Of a DNA stretch of 64,000 nucleotides, positions 1 to 10,379 are shown piece by piece. The stretch's first letter is position 1. Each line of letters opens with the position of its first letter. This stretch comes from an uncultured Colwellia sp. (GTDB taxonomy: Bacteria > Pseudomonadota > Gammaproteobacteria > Enterobacterales > Alteromonadaceae), in contig CAJXQM010000008.1 of the NCBI GenBank assembly GCA_913058145.1, forward strand, positions 40,929 through 104,928. Reading direction: 5' to 3'. Under the pieces are notes generated by a model that was not told the origin of the DNA, made no database searches, and was given only the letters and a program-made list of their open reading frames with translations. The position numbers and the translations under genes are program-made.

Positions 1-580
1 TGCGGTTAAAAGGGGCATATAATTCACGTATTGCTGCTTGTGCATAGTCACTTTCTGTACCAACAACGATACGATCGGGTTTCATGCAATCACTAACCGC
101 AGCGCCTTCTTTTAGAAATTCAGGGTTTGATACAACATTAAAGTCAATATCGATTTTACGTGACGCGAGTACTTCAATAATTTTTGCCGACACTTTATCC
201 GCAGTACCAACGGGAACGGTCGATTTATCAATAATGATTTTAGGGGAATTCATATAAGTTGCGATAGTTTCGGCTACGGCAAGTACATATTTTAAGTCAG
301 CTGAGCCATCTTCATCGGGAGGAGTCCCAACAGCAATAAATTGCATTTGCCCATGTTCAACACCCGCTTTAGCATCAGTGGTGAATTTTAGTTGACCATT
401 TTTGTAAGTTTCCTCGACTAACGGCGTTAAACCAGGTTCATAGATAGGGATTAAACCTTTTTTAAGGTTATCTACTTTTGTTTGGTCTATGTCGACACAG
501 ACGACATCATGACCTACAGAGGCTAATACTGCCGCTTGCACTAAACCAACATAACCGATACCAAATACTGTAACTTTCAT
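1..580 (-). CDS. ugd: UDP-glucose 6-dehydrogenase, 3' part cut off by window edge
   Basis: Oxidises UDP-glucose to UDP-glucuronate, a precursor of acidic exopolysaccharides; cytosolic. The minus-strand frame starts with ATG at 580 and stays open to base 1, giving about 193 residues. The N-terminus carries the Rossmann motif GIGYVGL, then VDID and later STVPVGT and NPEFLKEG, all typical of the UDP-glucose/GDP-mannose dehydrogenase family. The catalytic Cys region lies outside the window. It is divergent from the GDP-mannose genes that follow, which fits an exopolysaccharide locus. UDP-ManNAc dehydrogenase is a less likely alternative because [10 protein letters not shown] favours Ugd. Confidence 0.93.
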   Translation of the reverse strand, partial: MKVTVFGIGYVGLVQAAVLASVGHDVVCVDIDQTKVDNLKKGLIPIYEPGLTPLVEETYKNGQLKFTTDAKAGVEHGQMQFIAVGTPPDEDGSADLKYVLAVAETIATYMNSPKIIIDKSTVPVGTADKVSAKIIEVLASRKIDIDFNVVSNPEFLKEGAAVSDCMKPDRIVVGTESDYAQAAIRELYAPFNR

Positions 581-782
581 TATCTCTCTTAACTGTTTTG
601 AACTAAATAATATTATGACTAAATATAGCCTTATTGGGCTTTCTTGCCAACTTAAAGCTGATTTAAGTTAAATAATTCAAAACTAATCGAATTTAATAAA
701 ATGGGGATGCCTATAATATTGTCGAAATATTTTCTATAGCTTATGATAAGAGCATCAGCTCGTTATTTTTAATGGAACCTAA

Positions 783-2225
783 ATGAACGCTAATAATATT
801 ATCCCTGTTATCATGTGTGGTGGCAGCGGTACCCGCCTTTGGCCACTATCTCGCGCGCAATTTCCGAAACAGTTTTTACCTTTAGTTAATGACACTAGTA
901 TGTTGCAAGACACCCTAGCTCGCTTACCTAGTCAGCATCAATCCCCCATCTTTATTTGTAATGAAGATCATCGTTTTTTAGTGGCAGAGCAGGTTAAGCA
1001 AATGAACAACACTAAAACGACTATTCTGCTTGAGCCTAAAGGGCGAAATACTGCGCCAGCAGTCGCATTAGCAGCACTAAATGCGTTAACCGATAATGAA
1101 GATGCTTTGTTGTTAGTATTAGCGGCAGACCATGTGATTAAAGAGACAGAAAAATTTCATCAAGCTGTCGATGTGGCAACTGTTGCAGCAGTACAAGGTA
1201 AATTAGTGACTTTTGGTATTGTGCCAACCCATGCTGAAACGGGTTATGGCTACATTCAAAAAGGAAACAGACAAGCGTCGCAGCAATACTGTCAGCCAGT
1301 AAATGATATATACCAAGTAGCGAAATTTGTTGAAAAACCTAGTATTGAAGCCGCACAAGGTTATTTAGATTCGGGTGATTATTTGTGGAATAGCGGTATG
1401 TTCCTCTTTAAAGCGAGCCGTTATTTAGAAGAATTAGAAAAATTTAGACCCGATATTTTGTCTGCCTGCAGAGCATCAATGGCAAAAGTAGAAATAGATC
1501 TAGACTTTACTCGTCCTGATAGAGAATCATTTTTACAATGTGCGGATGAATCTATTGATTATGCCGTAATGGAAAAAACTGAAGATGCCATTGTTGTTCC
1601 ACTTGATGCGGGCTGGAGTGATGTTGGCTCTTATTCAGCACTTTGGGAAGTATGTCAGCAAGATGCTCAGCACAATGTCATTAAGGGTGATGTTATCGCC
1701 CATGATACAAGTAACAGTTATATTCACAGCCAAAATAAATTGATAGCGACACTGGGCGTTGATAATTTGGTCGTGATAGACACGCCCGATGCCGTGTTAA
1801 TTGCTAACAAAGATAAAGTTCAAAATGTTAAAGAAATAGTCAATGAACTTAAAGCGCAGCAACGTAGTGAAAGTACTATTCACCGTGAAGTGTATCGCCC
1901 ATGGGGGAAATACGACAGTGTTGATAAGGGCGAACGCTTTCAAGTGAAGCGTATAACGGTCAATCCGGGTGCTAAACTATCGGTACAAATGCATCATCAT
2001 AGAGCAGAGCATTGGATCATCGTTTCAGGCACAGCAAAAATCACGCTCGATGATAAAACCTTTATGTTAAGTGAGAATCAATCTACTTATATTCCTATTG
2101 GTGTGGTTCATGCGTTAGAGAACCCAGGAAAATTACCACTAGAGATGATTGAAGTGCAATCAGGCAGTTATTTGGGTGAAGATGATATTGTACGCTTTGA
2201 AGATAAATATGGCCGAGTGAAATAA
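783..2225 (+). CDS. manC: Mannose-1-phosphate guanylyltransferase / mannose-6-phosphate isomerase
   Basis: Bifunctional type II enzyme of GDP-mannose synthesis. The N-terminal nucleotidyltransferase has the signature [13 protein letters not shown] (residues 12-24) and FVEKP near 178. The C-terminal cupin isomerase domain carries RPWGKYD and a metal-binding stretch [10 protein letters not shown] near residue 405. The length of 480 aa is normal for CpsB/ManC/AlgA. The stop codon overlaps the ATG of the next gene by one base (TAATG), so it is translationally coupled to the phosphomannomutase gene. Substrate is inferred from family and neighbour. Confidence 0.96.
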   Translation: MNANNIIPVIMCGGSGTRLWPLSRAQFPKQFLPLVNDTSMLQDTLARLPSQHQSPIFICNEDHRFLVAEQVKQMNNTKTTILLEPKGRNTAPAVALAALNALTDNEDALLLVLAADHVIKETEKFHQAVDVATVAAVQGKLVTFGIVPTHAETGYGYIQKGNRQASQQYCQPVNDIYQVAKFVEKPSIEAAQGYLDSGDYLWNSGMFLFKASRYLEELEKFRPDILSACRASMAKVEIDLDFTRPDRESFLQCADESIDYAVMEKTEDAIVVPLDAGWSDVGSYSALWEVCQQDAQHNVIKGDVIAHDTSNSYIHSQNKLIATLGVDNLVVIDTPDAVLIANKDKVQNVKEIVNELKAQQRSESTIHREVYRPWGKYDSVDKGERFQVKRITVNPGAKLSVQMHHHRAEHWIIVSGTAKITLDDKTFMLSENQSTYIPIGVVHALENPGKLPLEMIEVQSGSYLGEDDIVRFEDKYGRVK

Positions 2226-3622
2226 TGACGATCAAAGAATTAACCTGTTTTAAAGCCTACGATATTCGCGGAAAATTGGGCGAAGAGCTAAATACTGACA
2301 TTGCTTATCGAATTGGCCGAGCTTTTGCTCAACACACGAAAGCTAAAAAAGTAGTCATTGGGGGCGATGTCCGTTTAACGAGTGAAGAACTGAAGTTGGC
2401 ACTTGCTAACGGTTTAATGGACGGAGGCACCAATGTTATTGATTTAGGCCTATGTGGTACTGAGCATATTTACTTTGCCACAAGTCATTTAAATTGTGAC
2501 GGGGGTATTGTGGTTACTGCAAGTCATAATCCTATTGATTATAATGGGATGAAGCTTGTACGAGAAAACTCTAAGCCTATCAGTGGTGATACGGGTCTTT
2601 TTGATATTAAAGCCTTAGCAGAACAAAACAAATTTAGTGATGTTGAGCGCAAAGGCCAGATAAGCACCTATGATATTACTCAGTTTTATACGGCGCATTT
2701 ATTAACGTATGTTGGCATAGACAACTTTTCTTTATTAGGTCGACCGTTAAAATTAGTGGTTAATGCCGGTAATGGCACTGCTGGTCCAGCACTGGATGCC
2801 ATTGAGTCTGTTTTTAAGCAATTACACGTGCCTATTGAATTTATTAAAGTACATCATCAACCAGATGGAAGCTTTCCTAATGGTATCCCTAATCCACTTC
2901 TCGTTGAAAATAGGGCAGCCACACGTGAGGCTGTTATTAAGCATAAAGCGGATATGGGTATTGCTTGGGATGGTGACTTCGATCGTTGCTTCTTATTCGA
3001 TGAGCAAGGAGAGTTTATTGAAGGTTACTATATTGTTGGTTTGTTAGCGGACAATTTCTTAGCTAAGATAAATGGTACTAATGCTTCACAACAGAAAATA
3101 ATCCATGACCCACGTTTAACGTGGAATACTATCGACATTGTTGAGCAACATGGTGGTCAAGCCGTCCAAAGTAAAACCGGCCACGCCTTTATTAAAGAGC
3201 GTATGCGCAGTGAAGATGCTATTTATGGTGGTGAAATGAGTGCACATCATTATTTTCGCGACTTTTTTTATTGTGACAGCGGTATGATCCCATGGTTATT
3301 GATTACTGAATTGACGTGTTTACACAAACAGCCTTTATCTAGTTTAGTAAAAGCACGTATTGAAGCGTACCCATCATCAGGTGAAATAAATAACAAACTT
3401 GCAAACCCTAAAAAAGCTATTGCTAGAGTTTTTGCTTATTATCAAGCCGATGCGCATGTAATCGATAAAACTGACGGCATTAGCATGGAATTTGGCAATT
3501 GGCGTTTCAATTTGCGCAGTAGTAATACCGAGCCTGTAGTCCGTTTAAATGTTGAATCTAAAGGCGATAAAACGTTAATGCAAGATAAAACACAAGAAGT
3601 ATTAGCATTATTATTACAGTAA
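2225..3622 (+). CDS. manB: Phosphomannomutase
   Basis: Converts mannose-6-phosphate to mannose-1-phosphate, the substrate of the upstream ManC. The phosphoserine loop [13 protein letters not shown] lies near residues 98-110, the metal-binding loop DGDFDRC near 249, and the sugar-binding [10 protein letters not shown] near 336; the phosphate-binding RSSNTEP is near the C-terminus. 465 aa is the usual size of CpsG/ManB. It overlaps manC by one base and forms a two-gene GDP-mannose operon. A dual phosphoglucomutase activity, as in AlgC, is possible. Confidence 0.95.
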   Translation: MTIKELTCFKAYDIRGKLGEELNTDIAYRIGRAFAQHTKAKKVVIGGDVRLTSEELKLALANGLMDGGTNVIDLGLCGTEHIYFATSHLNCDGGIVVTASHNPIDYNGMKLVRENSKPISGDTGLFDIKALAEQNKFSDVERKGQISTYDITQFYTAHLLTYVGIDNFSLLGRPLKLVVNAGNGTAGPALDAIESVFKQLHVPIEFIKVHHQPDGSFPNGIPNPLLVENRAATREAVIKHKADMGIAWDGDFDRCFLFDEQGEFIEGYYIVGLLADNFLAKINGTNASQQKIIHDPRLTWNTIDIVEQHGGQAVQSKTGHAFIKERMRSEDAIYGGEMSAHHYFRDFFYCDSGMIPWLLITELTCLHKQPLSSLVKARIEAYPSSGEINNKLANPKKAIARVFAYYQADAHVIDKTDGISMEFGNWRFNLRSSNTEPVVRLNVESKGDKTLMQDKTQEVLALLLQ

Positions 3623-3755
3623 GGTAAGTAAATAAGTCAGTAGGTTGCTCGCTCGAAAAGTATCTAGCAACAAAATGCCTACACGCGATATAAGGTGTCT
3701 TTGTTATCCAATAAGGATAATGCGTAACGGCTAAAATTCAAAACAGGAACGTTAA

Positions 3756-6503
3756 ATGAATTTTTTTAAATCAATAGTCTGTGCCAGTGTTATTTTGGCT
3801 GTATTTGCTTGTGGTAATAATGAAACCTCGCAAACACATATAGCAAAAGCGGAAAAGTTACTAACGGAGAAGCAACATTTATCGGCAATTATAGCATTAA
3901 AAAATGCGATCAAATTAGATGCAAAAAATGCCAAAGCGAGGTTTTTACTTGGTCGTTTGTATCTAGGGTCTGGTGATGGTTTTAGTGCGGAGAAAGAATT
4001 AGAGCGTGCATTACGATTAAAGTATGACGCTAATAAGGCGCTGCCTTTGCTTGCCCGTGCCTATATGCTTACCGAATCAGATGACGATATTTTCTTACTT
4101 GAAAAAGAAGCTGAGTCGTTAAATCAATCAAGTAAGATACAGTTTTTAGCCTATAAAACCATTGCGGCTTTACGGACTGATAACGAAGAGCTTGCTAGTG
4201 CAACGGCTGGGTTAGCACTGTCGATGTCAAAAGTTGATGGCTATAGCATGTTGGCGAGTGCTTATTTAGCATTTGCGGAAAAAAATACTGCTCATGCAGC
4301 GACTTTGGTGGGACGTATTTTAACGGCAACACCTGACAATGCCGATGCGCTGATGCTACAAGGACAAGTTGCTATAGTTGAAAAGAATTATTCACAAGCA
4401 GTGACTAGTTTTGAAAAATATTTTGCGTTACAGCCTAGCTCTAACAAAGTGCAATTATTTATTGCGGATGCCCTATTGAAAAATGGGCAATACCCAGAAG
4501 CAGAGGTAATAGCAGATAGTATTTTGGCGAAAATTCCCAATCAGGCATTCTTGCAATATATAAAAGCGATGGCTCGCTTTGAAGTAAAAGATTATGAAGC
4601 GGCGAGCCATTTTTCTGGCTTATCACTGACCTCAGGCTTTAACTCTTTCAGCTTAAGGTTGGTTGCGGGTGCGAGCGCTTTTTATTTACAAAATTATGAG
4701 CAATGTAATTTACATTTAAAAGACGTAATCAAGTACTTGCCGGCTGATCATGCTGCACGGAGAATGCTCGCGATAAGCCAGTTACAACTAGGGTTAATTG
4801 AAAATATTAGCGAAACCTTAGGTGATTATGTATTGTCTAATCAAGATAACACTCAGTTTTTAGCAGCGTTAAGTTATGAATTGATGGAGCTTGGTGCTTA
4901 TGAAAAAGCCAAAGAGCTCACAATGCATGTAACTGACGCGTCTAAAACTAATGCTGAGCAAAGTGCGCGAGCTGGTATTTTGAAGTTAATGATGAACGAC
5001 CCTTCAGGAGTCGAAAATTTAGAATTGGCTTTACAGCAAAACCCAGCATTAATTTCTGCCGAGCTTGCCTTGGCGTTTACTTCAATTAAAGCCGGTGATT
5101 TGACTAGAGCTGATGAGATAGCTAATAAATGGTTAAAACAATATCCAACTAAGGCAGGGGGCTATAACTTAAAAGCAACGATTGCATTTGTTCAAAATAA
5201 GCTTGAACAAGGACAAACAGCATTAGAGCAAAGTTTAAAATTAGAGCCAGATAATATTTATGCATTAACTGCAATGGTAAAATTAGCAAATCATCAGAAA
5301 AAACCGACTAAAGCAATAGTACTTACTGAAGAGGCTATTGTTAGTCACCCTTATAACCTTAAAATCTTAGCGCAATATTTTGAATTTCATAAAAATGAAG
5401 AGGGCTTACAGCCGCTTATAAAAGCGAAACAAAATAATGAAACGAATATTAACTATGGAATTTTATTATCAGACGCCTTGATTCAATTAAATAAATATAA
5501 ACGTGCAAGTGAAATATTAGCTGGCTACCAGCTGAATACTAAAACACCAAAACGTTATTGGCAGTTAATGCTGATTGCTAATGCTAAACAAGAAGACGCA
5601 CAAGAAGTGTTCTTGATTTTAGATAAATGGCGTAAAAACAATCCATATCATATTGAGCCTGTATTATTAGTAGTAAATTACTGGGCAGCTAAAAAACTAC
5701 CCGATCGTGCTTTAAATGTTTTAAAACGCAGTTTTAAACAACATCCTAATAACTTAATGCTTCATTTGATAAAAATGCAGGTGTTATTAAATAATAATCG
5801 CGCCAGTGAGGCAAAAAATTTACTAAAAGATCTATCATCATTTGATCTCAATAAAAACGTAAAAGCAGGAATAGAAGGGCGTATTTTACTCTTGGAGCGA
5901 AAATTTTCTGCAGCAGTACCAAAGTTAAAGCTACAATATGACGCCAAGCCAAGTGATCAAAATGCCACTTTTCTAGCTTACGCGCTTGAGCAAAACAACC
6001 AAAAACAGGAGGCGATTGAATTACTTGAAAGCTATTCATTCGAATATGGCTCGCAGCCAAGGGTTAGCTTGAGTTTGGCGAATATGTATTTATCTATTGA
6101 TGTCAATAAAGCTATTATTGAATATGAAAAGTTAATTAAAATACAGCCTAACAATATTATAGTATTGAATAATTTATCTTGGCTGTATATGGAAAAGAAT
6201 CTATTTTTTGAAGCATTAACGCATGCAAAAAAAGCGTATTATTTGTCAGCTGAAGTACCTAATGTTGTTGATACTTATGCCCAGGTTTTATTAAAATCAG
6301 GTAAGAAAGCACAAGCACTAACAAAGGCTAAGCAAGCGTATACATTATCAAAGGCGAGGAATGTAGATATAGCGCTGAACTTTGTAGAAACGTTATTGGC
6401 GAATAATGATAAAGCGCAAGCGAAAAAAATACTGTTAGAAATTAGCACTAAAACTAAAGTACAAAAAGCAAAACATCAGCAGTTATCAACACAATTAATG
6501 TAG
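3756..6503 (+). CDS. prsT: PEP-CTERM system TPR-repeat lipoprotein, PrsT-like
   Basis: A 915-aa protein with a lipoprotein signal peptide ending in VFAC (Cys19) followed by about twenty degenerate tetratricopeptide repeats, for example KAEKLLTEKQHLSAIIALKN near residue 31 and the last set near 790-870. Length, lipobox and repeat layout match PrsT proteins found with exosortase (PEP-CTERM) and exopolysaccharide loci; they are thought to act as envelope scaffolds. The PEP-CTERM-type acyltransferase gene lies just downstream on the other strand, which supports the call. No exosortase gene is visible in the window. Exact role is not known. Confidence 0.82.
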   Translation: MNFFKSIVCASVILAVFACGNNETSQTHIAKAEKLLTEKQHLSAIIALKNAIKLDAKNAKARFLLGRLYLGSGDGFSAEKELERALRLKYDANKALPLLARAYMLTESDDDIFLLEKEAESLNQSSKIQFLAYKTIAALRTDNEELASATAGLALSMSKVDGYSMLASAYLAFAEKNTAHAATLVGRILTATPDNADALMLQGQVAIVEKNYSQAVTSFEKYFALQPSSNKVQLFIADALLKNGQYPEAEVIADSILAKIPNQAFLQYIKAMARFEVKDYEAASHFSGLSLTSGFNSFSLRLVAGASAFYLQNYEQCNLHLKDVIKYLPADHAARRMLAISQLQLGLIENISETLGDYVLSNQDNTQFLAALSYELMELGAYEKAKELTMHVTDASKTNAEQSARAGILKLMMNDPSGVENLELALQQNPALISAELALAFTSIKAGDLTRADEIANKWLKQYPTKAGGYNLKATIAFVQNKLEQGQTALEQSLKLEPDNIYALTAMVKLANHQKKPTKAIVLTEEAIVSHPYNLKILAQYFEFHKNEEGLQPLIKAKQNNETNINYGILLSDALIQLNKYKRASEILAGYQLNTKTPKRYWQLMLIANAKQEDAQEVFLILDKWRKNNPYHIEPVLLVVNYWAAKKLPDRALNVLKRSFKQHPNNLMLHLIKMQVLLNNNRASEAKNLLKDLSSFDLNKNVKAGIEGRILLLERKFSAAVPKLKLQYDAKPSDQNATFLAYALEQNNQKQEAIELLESYSFEYGSQPRVSLSLANMYLSIDVNKAIIEYEKLIKIQPNNIIVLNNLSWLYMEKNLFFEALTHAKKAYYLSAEVPNVVDTYAQVLLKSGKKAQALTKAKQAYTLSKARNVDIALNFVETLLANNDKAQAKKILLEISTKTKVQKAKHQQLSTQLM

Positions 6504-6633
6504 CAGTCACCTAAAGTTTGATGAGGTGCATAATAACACCTCTAGTTAGGTGGCTAAATTAACTATACCACTACACAGAATAATCGGAGCAACTCAGGAT
6601 AATAGGAGAGACTAATAATAAACTGATATTATG

Positions 6634-6659
6634 CCGTTTGCCCTGAGTTTATCGAAGGG
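6634..6659. repeat. REP-like half element
   Basis: The bases CCGTTTGCCCTGAGTTTATC and the following GAAGGG match one arm of the dispersed repeat seen elsewhere in this window. It lies between the convergent prsT-like and acyltransferase genes, directly against the stop codon of the latter. Confidence 0.6.
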
Positions 6660-7484
6660 TTATATTGACTTCAATTCAGTTAATTGTTCGGAGATATCAT
6701 GTCGAATTATTTTATAAAGGTTTTTAAAGCCTGGGGATAGGTTAGACAAGAACATTTTTGGGTTAATATAGTATGGAGCTCTTAGGCCGTGATAGTCTAT
6801 TGGCTCGCCAAGTTGTTTGAATTTAATACCGACAAATTTCATACTATGGGCTAAGCGAGGCTCCATCATGACATAAGCATGTTTGATGCCTGTATCTATT
6901 GCCATTGTTGCTGCTGCCATATATAAGCCAATAGCAATAAAAGGAAAGCATCGTAGCTCAACTTCAGAATAACTACTTGCTTGAATAACACCCGTACCAG
7001 ACCCTTTATATTGATCTGTTTTACGACGTCTAAAATCTGCTTTTACCGCTAAGCGAGATATTTCACAAATTTCATTTCTATTAAAGCGGCTAGGGTGTAA
7101 TTTTTCGTCCGTAATTGAATCTAGGCAAAATTTTTCAATGGGTAATAGTTGCCCTTCTTTTTGGATTCTGACCACACGCACACAGCTAGTATAAATACTT
7201 GAAGGTTTATGCTTAATTAAGGAAAAGATAGATTGCTCATCAAATTCATCCTTCTCTTGACTGCCCTCTTTTATTTCTTCAAAGGCGAGTTCTTCACAGT
7301 AAACATTATGGCGTATTTTAAATACCTCCTCTTTAAGGGCATTGGTCACAGCTACTTGTGTCTCTAAAAATTGGGTGAAATGCTCTGCTATATCATTAGC
7401 CTCATGACTTACCTTCATTGAGACGAGTTTTTTTGTTAGATCGCCAATAATGGGAGTATTTAGCAGGCGTTTGTTCCAGTTCAT
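6660..7484 (-). CDS. PEP-CTERM/exosortase system-associated acyltransferase
   Basis: A 274-aa protein of the N-acyl amino-acid synthase type, related in fold to GNAT and LuxI acyltransferases. Visible marks are KIRHNVYCEELAFEE near residues 56-70, the acidic stretch after it, FNRNEICEISRLAVKADFRR near 133-152 and YVMMEPRLAHSM near 204. These match the TIGR family that co-occurs with exosortase loci. It is convergent with the PrsT-like gene. The acylated substrate is unknown; synthesis of an N-acyl amino acid is a family-level inference. Confidence 0.82.
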   Translation of the reverse strand: MNWNKRLLNTPIIGDLTKKLVSMKVSHEANDIAEHFTQFLETQVAVTNALKEEVFKIRHNVYCEELAFEEIKEGSQEKDEFDEQSIFSLIKHKPSSIYTSCVRVVRIQKEGQLLPIEKFCLDSITDEKLHPSRFNRNEICEISRLAVKADFRRRKTDQYKGSGTGVIQASSYSEVELRCFPFIAIGLYMAAATMAIDTGIKHAYVMMEPRLAHSMKFVGIKFKQLGEPIDYHGLRAPYYINPKMFLSNLSPGFKNLYKIIRHDISEQLTELKSI

Positions 7485-7637
7485 GTAATCTCCATTTTAT
7501 CGTATTTGCATGCAGGGTCACAATAATGACTAGTTACTTAACTATGGTTACAGCAATTTTTAGACTAAAAATTGCATAGGCTATAACCAACTATAGCTTA
7601 ATATTTCATATTTTCTTTTACCCTAAATATTGGGGGA

Positions 7638-8462
7638 TTAATGGGGGGTTTTAGTTTTAATGGGAACAATTTCTAATGCTGTTTGATAGCCAATCTCGAA
7701 TAGTTGTAACTTTTGTTCATTCGTCATAGCAAAGTCTACACCTGAACATTCCCCGGTATTTATAACAATGGTATGGTGCCAAAAAGCATTGTTAATATAT
7801 TCTCGTGAAATAGTAGTCATAAAGGTGCGAATCAGTAATGTTATGTAATTAAATATAGGAAAATAACGATTCGTTTTGAGTTCGTTATATTCATATTCAC
7901 TTCTCAGTCTGAAGCACATGACCGGTGTACCATCTTTAGCCCAATTTCGATGTAGGGCATCTTCAGATAATATGCTGCCATCAACCATGAGGTATTTGCC
8001 AAACGGTTTAAAACTAAAAACAAGTGGGATAGACATAGAAAAGCGGACGGCCTTTGACACTTTCATATTGGGCGTGTTTTCTTGATTAAAAATAACAGGC
8101 TGACCACTTTTTACATCGGTAGCTACAACATGTAGTTGTATATTCATTTGGGAAAAGGTTTTACCTTTTAGATGTTTATCAACCCATTTTTCAAATACAT
8201 CACCAGAGCTTAACCCCCCATTTCGTATAAGCTTGAATAAAGAAAAACCTGTGAATTGAGTATAATTAGTGGTTAATGCTATTTCTTTCATTTCAGTAAT
8301 CGAAAGACCGGAAGCAAAAAAACTAGCAATAATACTGCCACCCGACACGCCGACTATATTATCAAATTGTATCTGTAATTTTTTCAAGGCTTGCAATACA
8401 CCAAGATGGGCAGGTAAACGTGTGCCTCCACCAGCAAGGATAGGAACTATTTTTTCAGTCAT
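7638..8462 (-). CDS. Patatin-like phospholipase family protein
   Basis: Likely a lipid acyl hydrolase with a Ser-Asp dyad. The oxyanion-hole region ILAGGGTRL is at the N-terminus, the nucleophile elbow GVSGGS near residue 36, and the DG motif MVDGSILSED near 157. The ATG at 8462 is preferred over an in-frame ATG at 8483 because GGAG sits eight bases before it; this gives 274 aa. It is a RssA/YchK-like short patatin. It stands alone, divergent from the protease gene. Substrate is not deducible. Confidence 0.85.
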   Translation of the reverse strand: MTEKIVPILAGGGTRLPAHLGVLQALKKLQIQFDNIVGVSGGSIIASFFASGLSITEMKEIALTTNYTQFTGFSLFKLIRNGGLSSGDVFEKWVDKHLKGKTFSQMNIQLHVVATDVKSGQPVIFNQENTPNMKVSKAVRFSMSIPLVFSFKPFGKYLMVDGSILSEDALHRNWAKDGTPVMCFRLRSEYEYNELKTNRYFPIFNYITLLIRTFMTTISREYINNAFWHHTIVINTGECSGVDFAMTNEQKLQLFEIGYQTALEIVPIKTKTPH

Positions 8463-8602
8463 GCTATTTCTCCGTAATATCATTTATTATGGCTGATATT
8501 TAAAAGTTTGCCTGCTGAATGAACGCAAATTAAATTATATTTAAAATACAAGCTAGAATATAAAGATTGGAAGAATATAATTTTAAAAAAGGGAAAGATA
8601 AA

Positions 8603-9370
8603 ATGTTTAAAAAAACATCTATTATGTTGTCAGTATGCAGCTTGCTTTATATTATCCCAGCAAAAGCTGAATTTTTTGATGTGGTAGCAAAAATAAAACA
8701 TTCTGTGGTTGGTATAGGGATTAATACACCGACAAGTAGACCACAAAATATATTGCGTGGTACGGGTTTTGTCATTGGTAATGGGCATTACGTTATCACT
8801 AATGCTCATGTGTTACCCACCGAGCTTGACGAAAGTTTATTGCAAAAAATGGCCATATTTATTGGTTCAGGAAAAAACGCTAAAGTGAGAGATGCCGAAA
8901 TTATTGCTACGTCAGATTTATATGATCTAGCAATATTGAGACTATCTGGCTCACCCTTACCAGCCATGAGTTTAGCGGATAAGACAATTCGTCCTGATGG
9001 TAGTGATATTGCTTTTACGGGTTTTCCTATTGGTGGTGTTTTAGGTTTATACCCCGTTACGCACCGAGGTATTATTGCCAGTACTACGCCAACTGTTATA
9101 CCGGTACAAACAGCAGGGCAGATTAATTTAAAAATGTTAAAACGTATGCGCAACCCTTATTCTGTTTATCAACTAGATGCGACGGCATACCCAGGCAATA
9201 GTGGTAGTGCTATGTATGATATGAAAACGGGTAACGTATTAGGAATTATTAATAAAGTATTCGTGCAAAGCACTAAAGAGGCGCTGCTTAGTAATCCTAG
9301 TGGTATTACCTATGCTATTCCAGTGAAATATTTACACTTAATATTGAAAGAAAACAATATTACATTATAG
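8603..9370 (+). CDS. Secreted trypsin-like serine protease
   Basis: A 255-aa protein with a signal peptide ending AKA-EFF, so it is probably periplasmic. The chymotrypsin-fold triad is visible as His in ITNAHVL, Asp in SDLYDLAILRL and Ser in YPGNSGSAMYD. No PDZ domain follows, so it is shorter than DegP/DegS and closer to stand-alone trypsin-like peptidases. The ATG at 8603 is chosen over a TTG at 8567 because only the former gives a clean signal peptide. Substrate unknown. Confidence 0.83.
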   Translation: MFKKTSIMLSVCSLLYIIPAKAEFFDVVAKIKHSVVGIGINTPTSRPQNILRGTGFVIGNGHYVITNAHVLPTELDESLLQKMAIFIGSGKNAKVRDAEIIATSDLYDLAILRLSGSPLPAMSLADKTIRPDGSDIAFTGFPIGGVLGLYPVTHRGIIASTTPTVIPVQTAGQINLKMLKRMRNPYSVYQLDATAYPGNSGSAMYDMKTGNVLGIINKVFVQSTKEALLSNPSGITYAIPVKYLHLILKENNITL

Positions 9371-9387
9371 TAAATAGGTGCGAGTGG

Positions 9388-10161
9388 TTAGTCACTTGCT
9401 AGTCGTGTTTGGTTATTTGTTGGGGTTGAATACAAAGAGGATAGAGGTACTAGCTCAATATTTTTTTGTTTTAAGGTTGGGATGAGGCGCAGTAATGCTT
9501 GAATCGTTTCAGGATGTGGATGGGCAATGGCAATGGCAAAATGTTGGGTCTTGGCATGTTTAATTAACGATTGAAACTGTTTATTGATATAACTTTCAGT
9601 TAATTGGTTATCTAAAAAAACATGGCGCCCTTTTACAGGCACCCCTAGTTTTTGAGCAATAATACTTGCTTTGGAATAAGGGCTGGTTTTACTGTCTAAA
9701 AATAGTAAGTGATGTTGCTTGAGAAAACCCATAGTCCATGACATCGGTTCGACTAGTTGCGTTAAATGACTACCCATATGGTTATTAATGCCTATAGCAA
9801 AAGGTACTTCTGCTAAAGACTGATTCAAGCTGGCATAAATTTCTGCTTTATTCATGATACTAGTCAGTGCACCAGGACCTAATTTTTTACCGTTTTGTGC
9901 TTCCATTGGAATATGAAGTAAGACTTCTTTGTGATTGGCATTGGCTCTCATCGCTAATGTTTTACCATAAGGTGTGTGGGGTAAAATAGAATAGGTGATA
10001 GCGCCAGGTAATAACAGCGCATGTTCGTCGGTCTCTCGATAACCTATGTCGTCAATTACAATGGCGATGCGTGCGGGTTTTTCTTGTGCGGAGACCGCAG
10101 ATAAAAGTTCAGTAAATGAAAAGATGATAAGAAGAAGAAACTTCGACACAGCGGAAATCAT
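9388..10161 (-). CDS. yibQ: Divergent polysaccharide deacetylase family protein (YibQ)
   Basis: A 257-aa exported protein with a signal peptide (cleavage near VSA-QEK) and the DUF610 fold. IAIVIDDIGY, SILPHTPYG and LLHIPMEA are hallmark strings, with NNHMGSHLT and LFLDSKTS further on. The family resembles carbohydrate esterase 4, but its activity is unproven. It is the last gene of the conserved gpmI-envC-yibQ cluster, separated from envC here by a large palindrome. Confidence 0.9.
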   Translation of the reverse strand: MISAVSKFLLLIIFSFTELLSAVSAQEKPARIAIVIDDIGYRETDEHALLLPGAITYSILPHTPYGKTLAMRANANHKEVLLHIPMEAQNGKKLGPGALTSIMNKAEIYASLNQSLAEVPFAIGINNHMGSHLTQLVEPMSWTMGFLKQHHLLFLDSKTSPYSKASIIAQKLGVPVKGRHVFLDNQLTESYINKQFQSLIKHAKTQHFAIAIAHPHPETIQALLRLIPTLKQKNIELVPLSSLYSTPTNNQTRLASD

Positions 10162-10273
10162 TTTGTTTTATTTATCAATAGAGTGCGGTGTTAAAGCATA
10201 TCATTTAGTTTTAAGCTTGTCGCCCTTCTCTTATAGCAAGTAAAAAAGGTGTATCCTGAAGAATACTCCGTTC

Positions 10274-10336
10274 GTCCTGAGCCGGCCGAAGGAAGCTTGT
10301 CGAAGGGCGACAAGCTTCCTTCGGCCGGCTCAGGAC
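10274..10336. repeat. Perfect 29-bp inverted repeat (REP/BIME-type palindrome)
   Basis: The left arm 10274-10302 and right arm 10308-10336 are exact reverse complements around a 5-base loop AAGGG. The outer part of each arm is the REP-like motif GTCCTGAGC and the inner part contains AAGCTTGTCG. It lies inside the envC-yibQ gap and could act as a transcript-stabilising or attenuating hairpin in the operon mRNA. Confidence 0.9.
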
Positions 10337-10379
10337 AATCGGGAAAGCTCAGGGTGTTCGGAGACACTTAGGATGTAAA

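Noticed and set aside
2763..3047. Plus-strand 94-codon frame inside manB
   Set aside because: It lies wholly within a clear phosphomannomutase gene in another phase and has no domain or ribosome site.
8806..9153. Minus-strand 115-codon frame opposite the serine protease
   Set aside because: Antisense to conserved catalytic motifs of the protease; no sign of independent coding.
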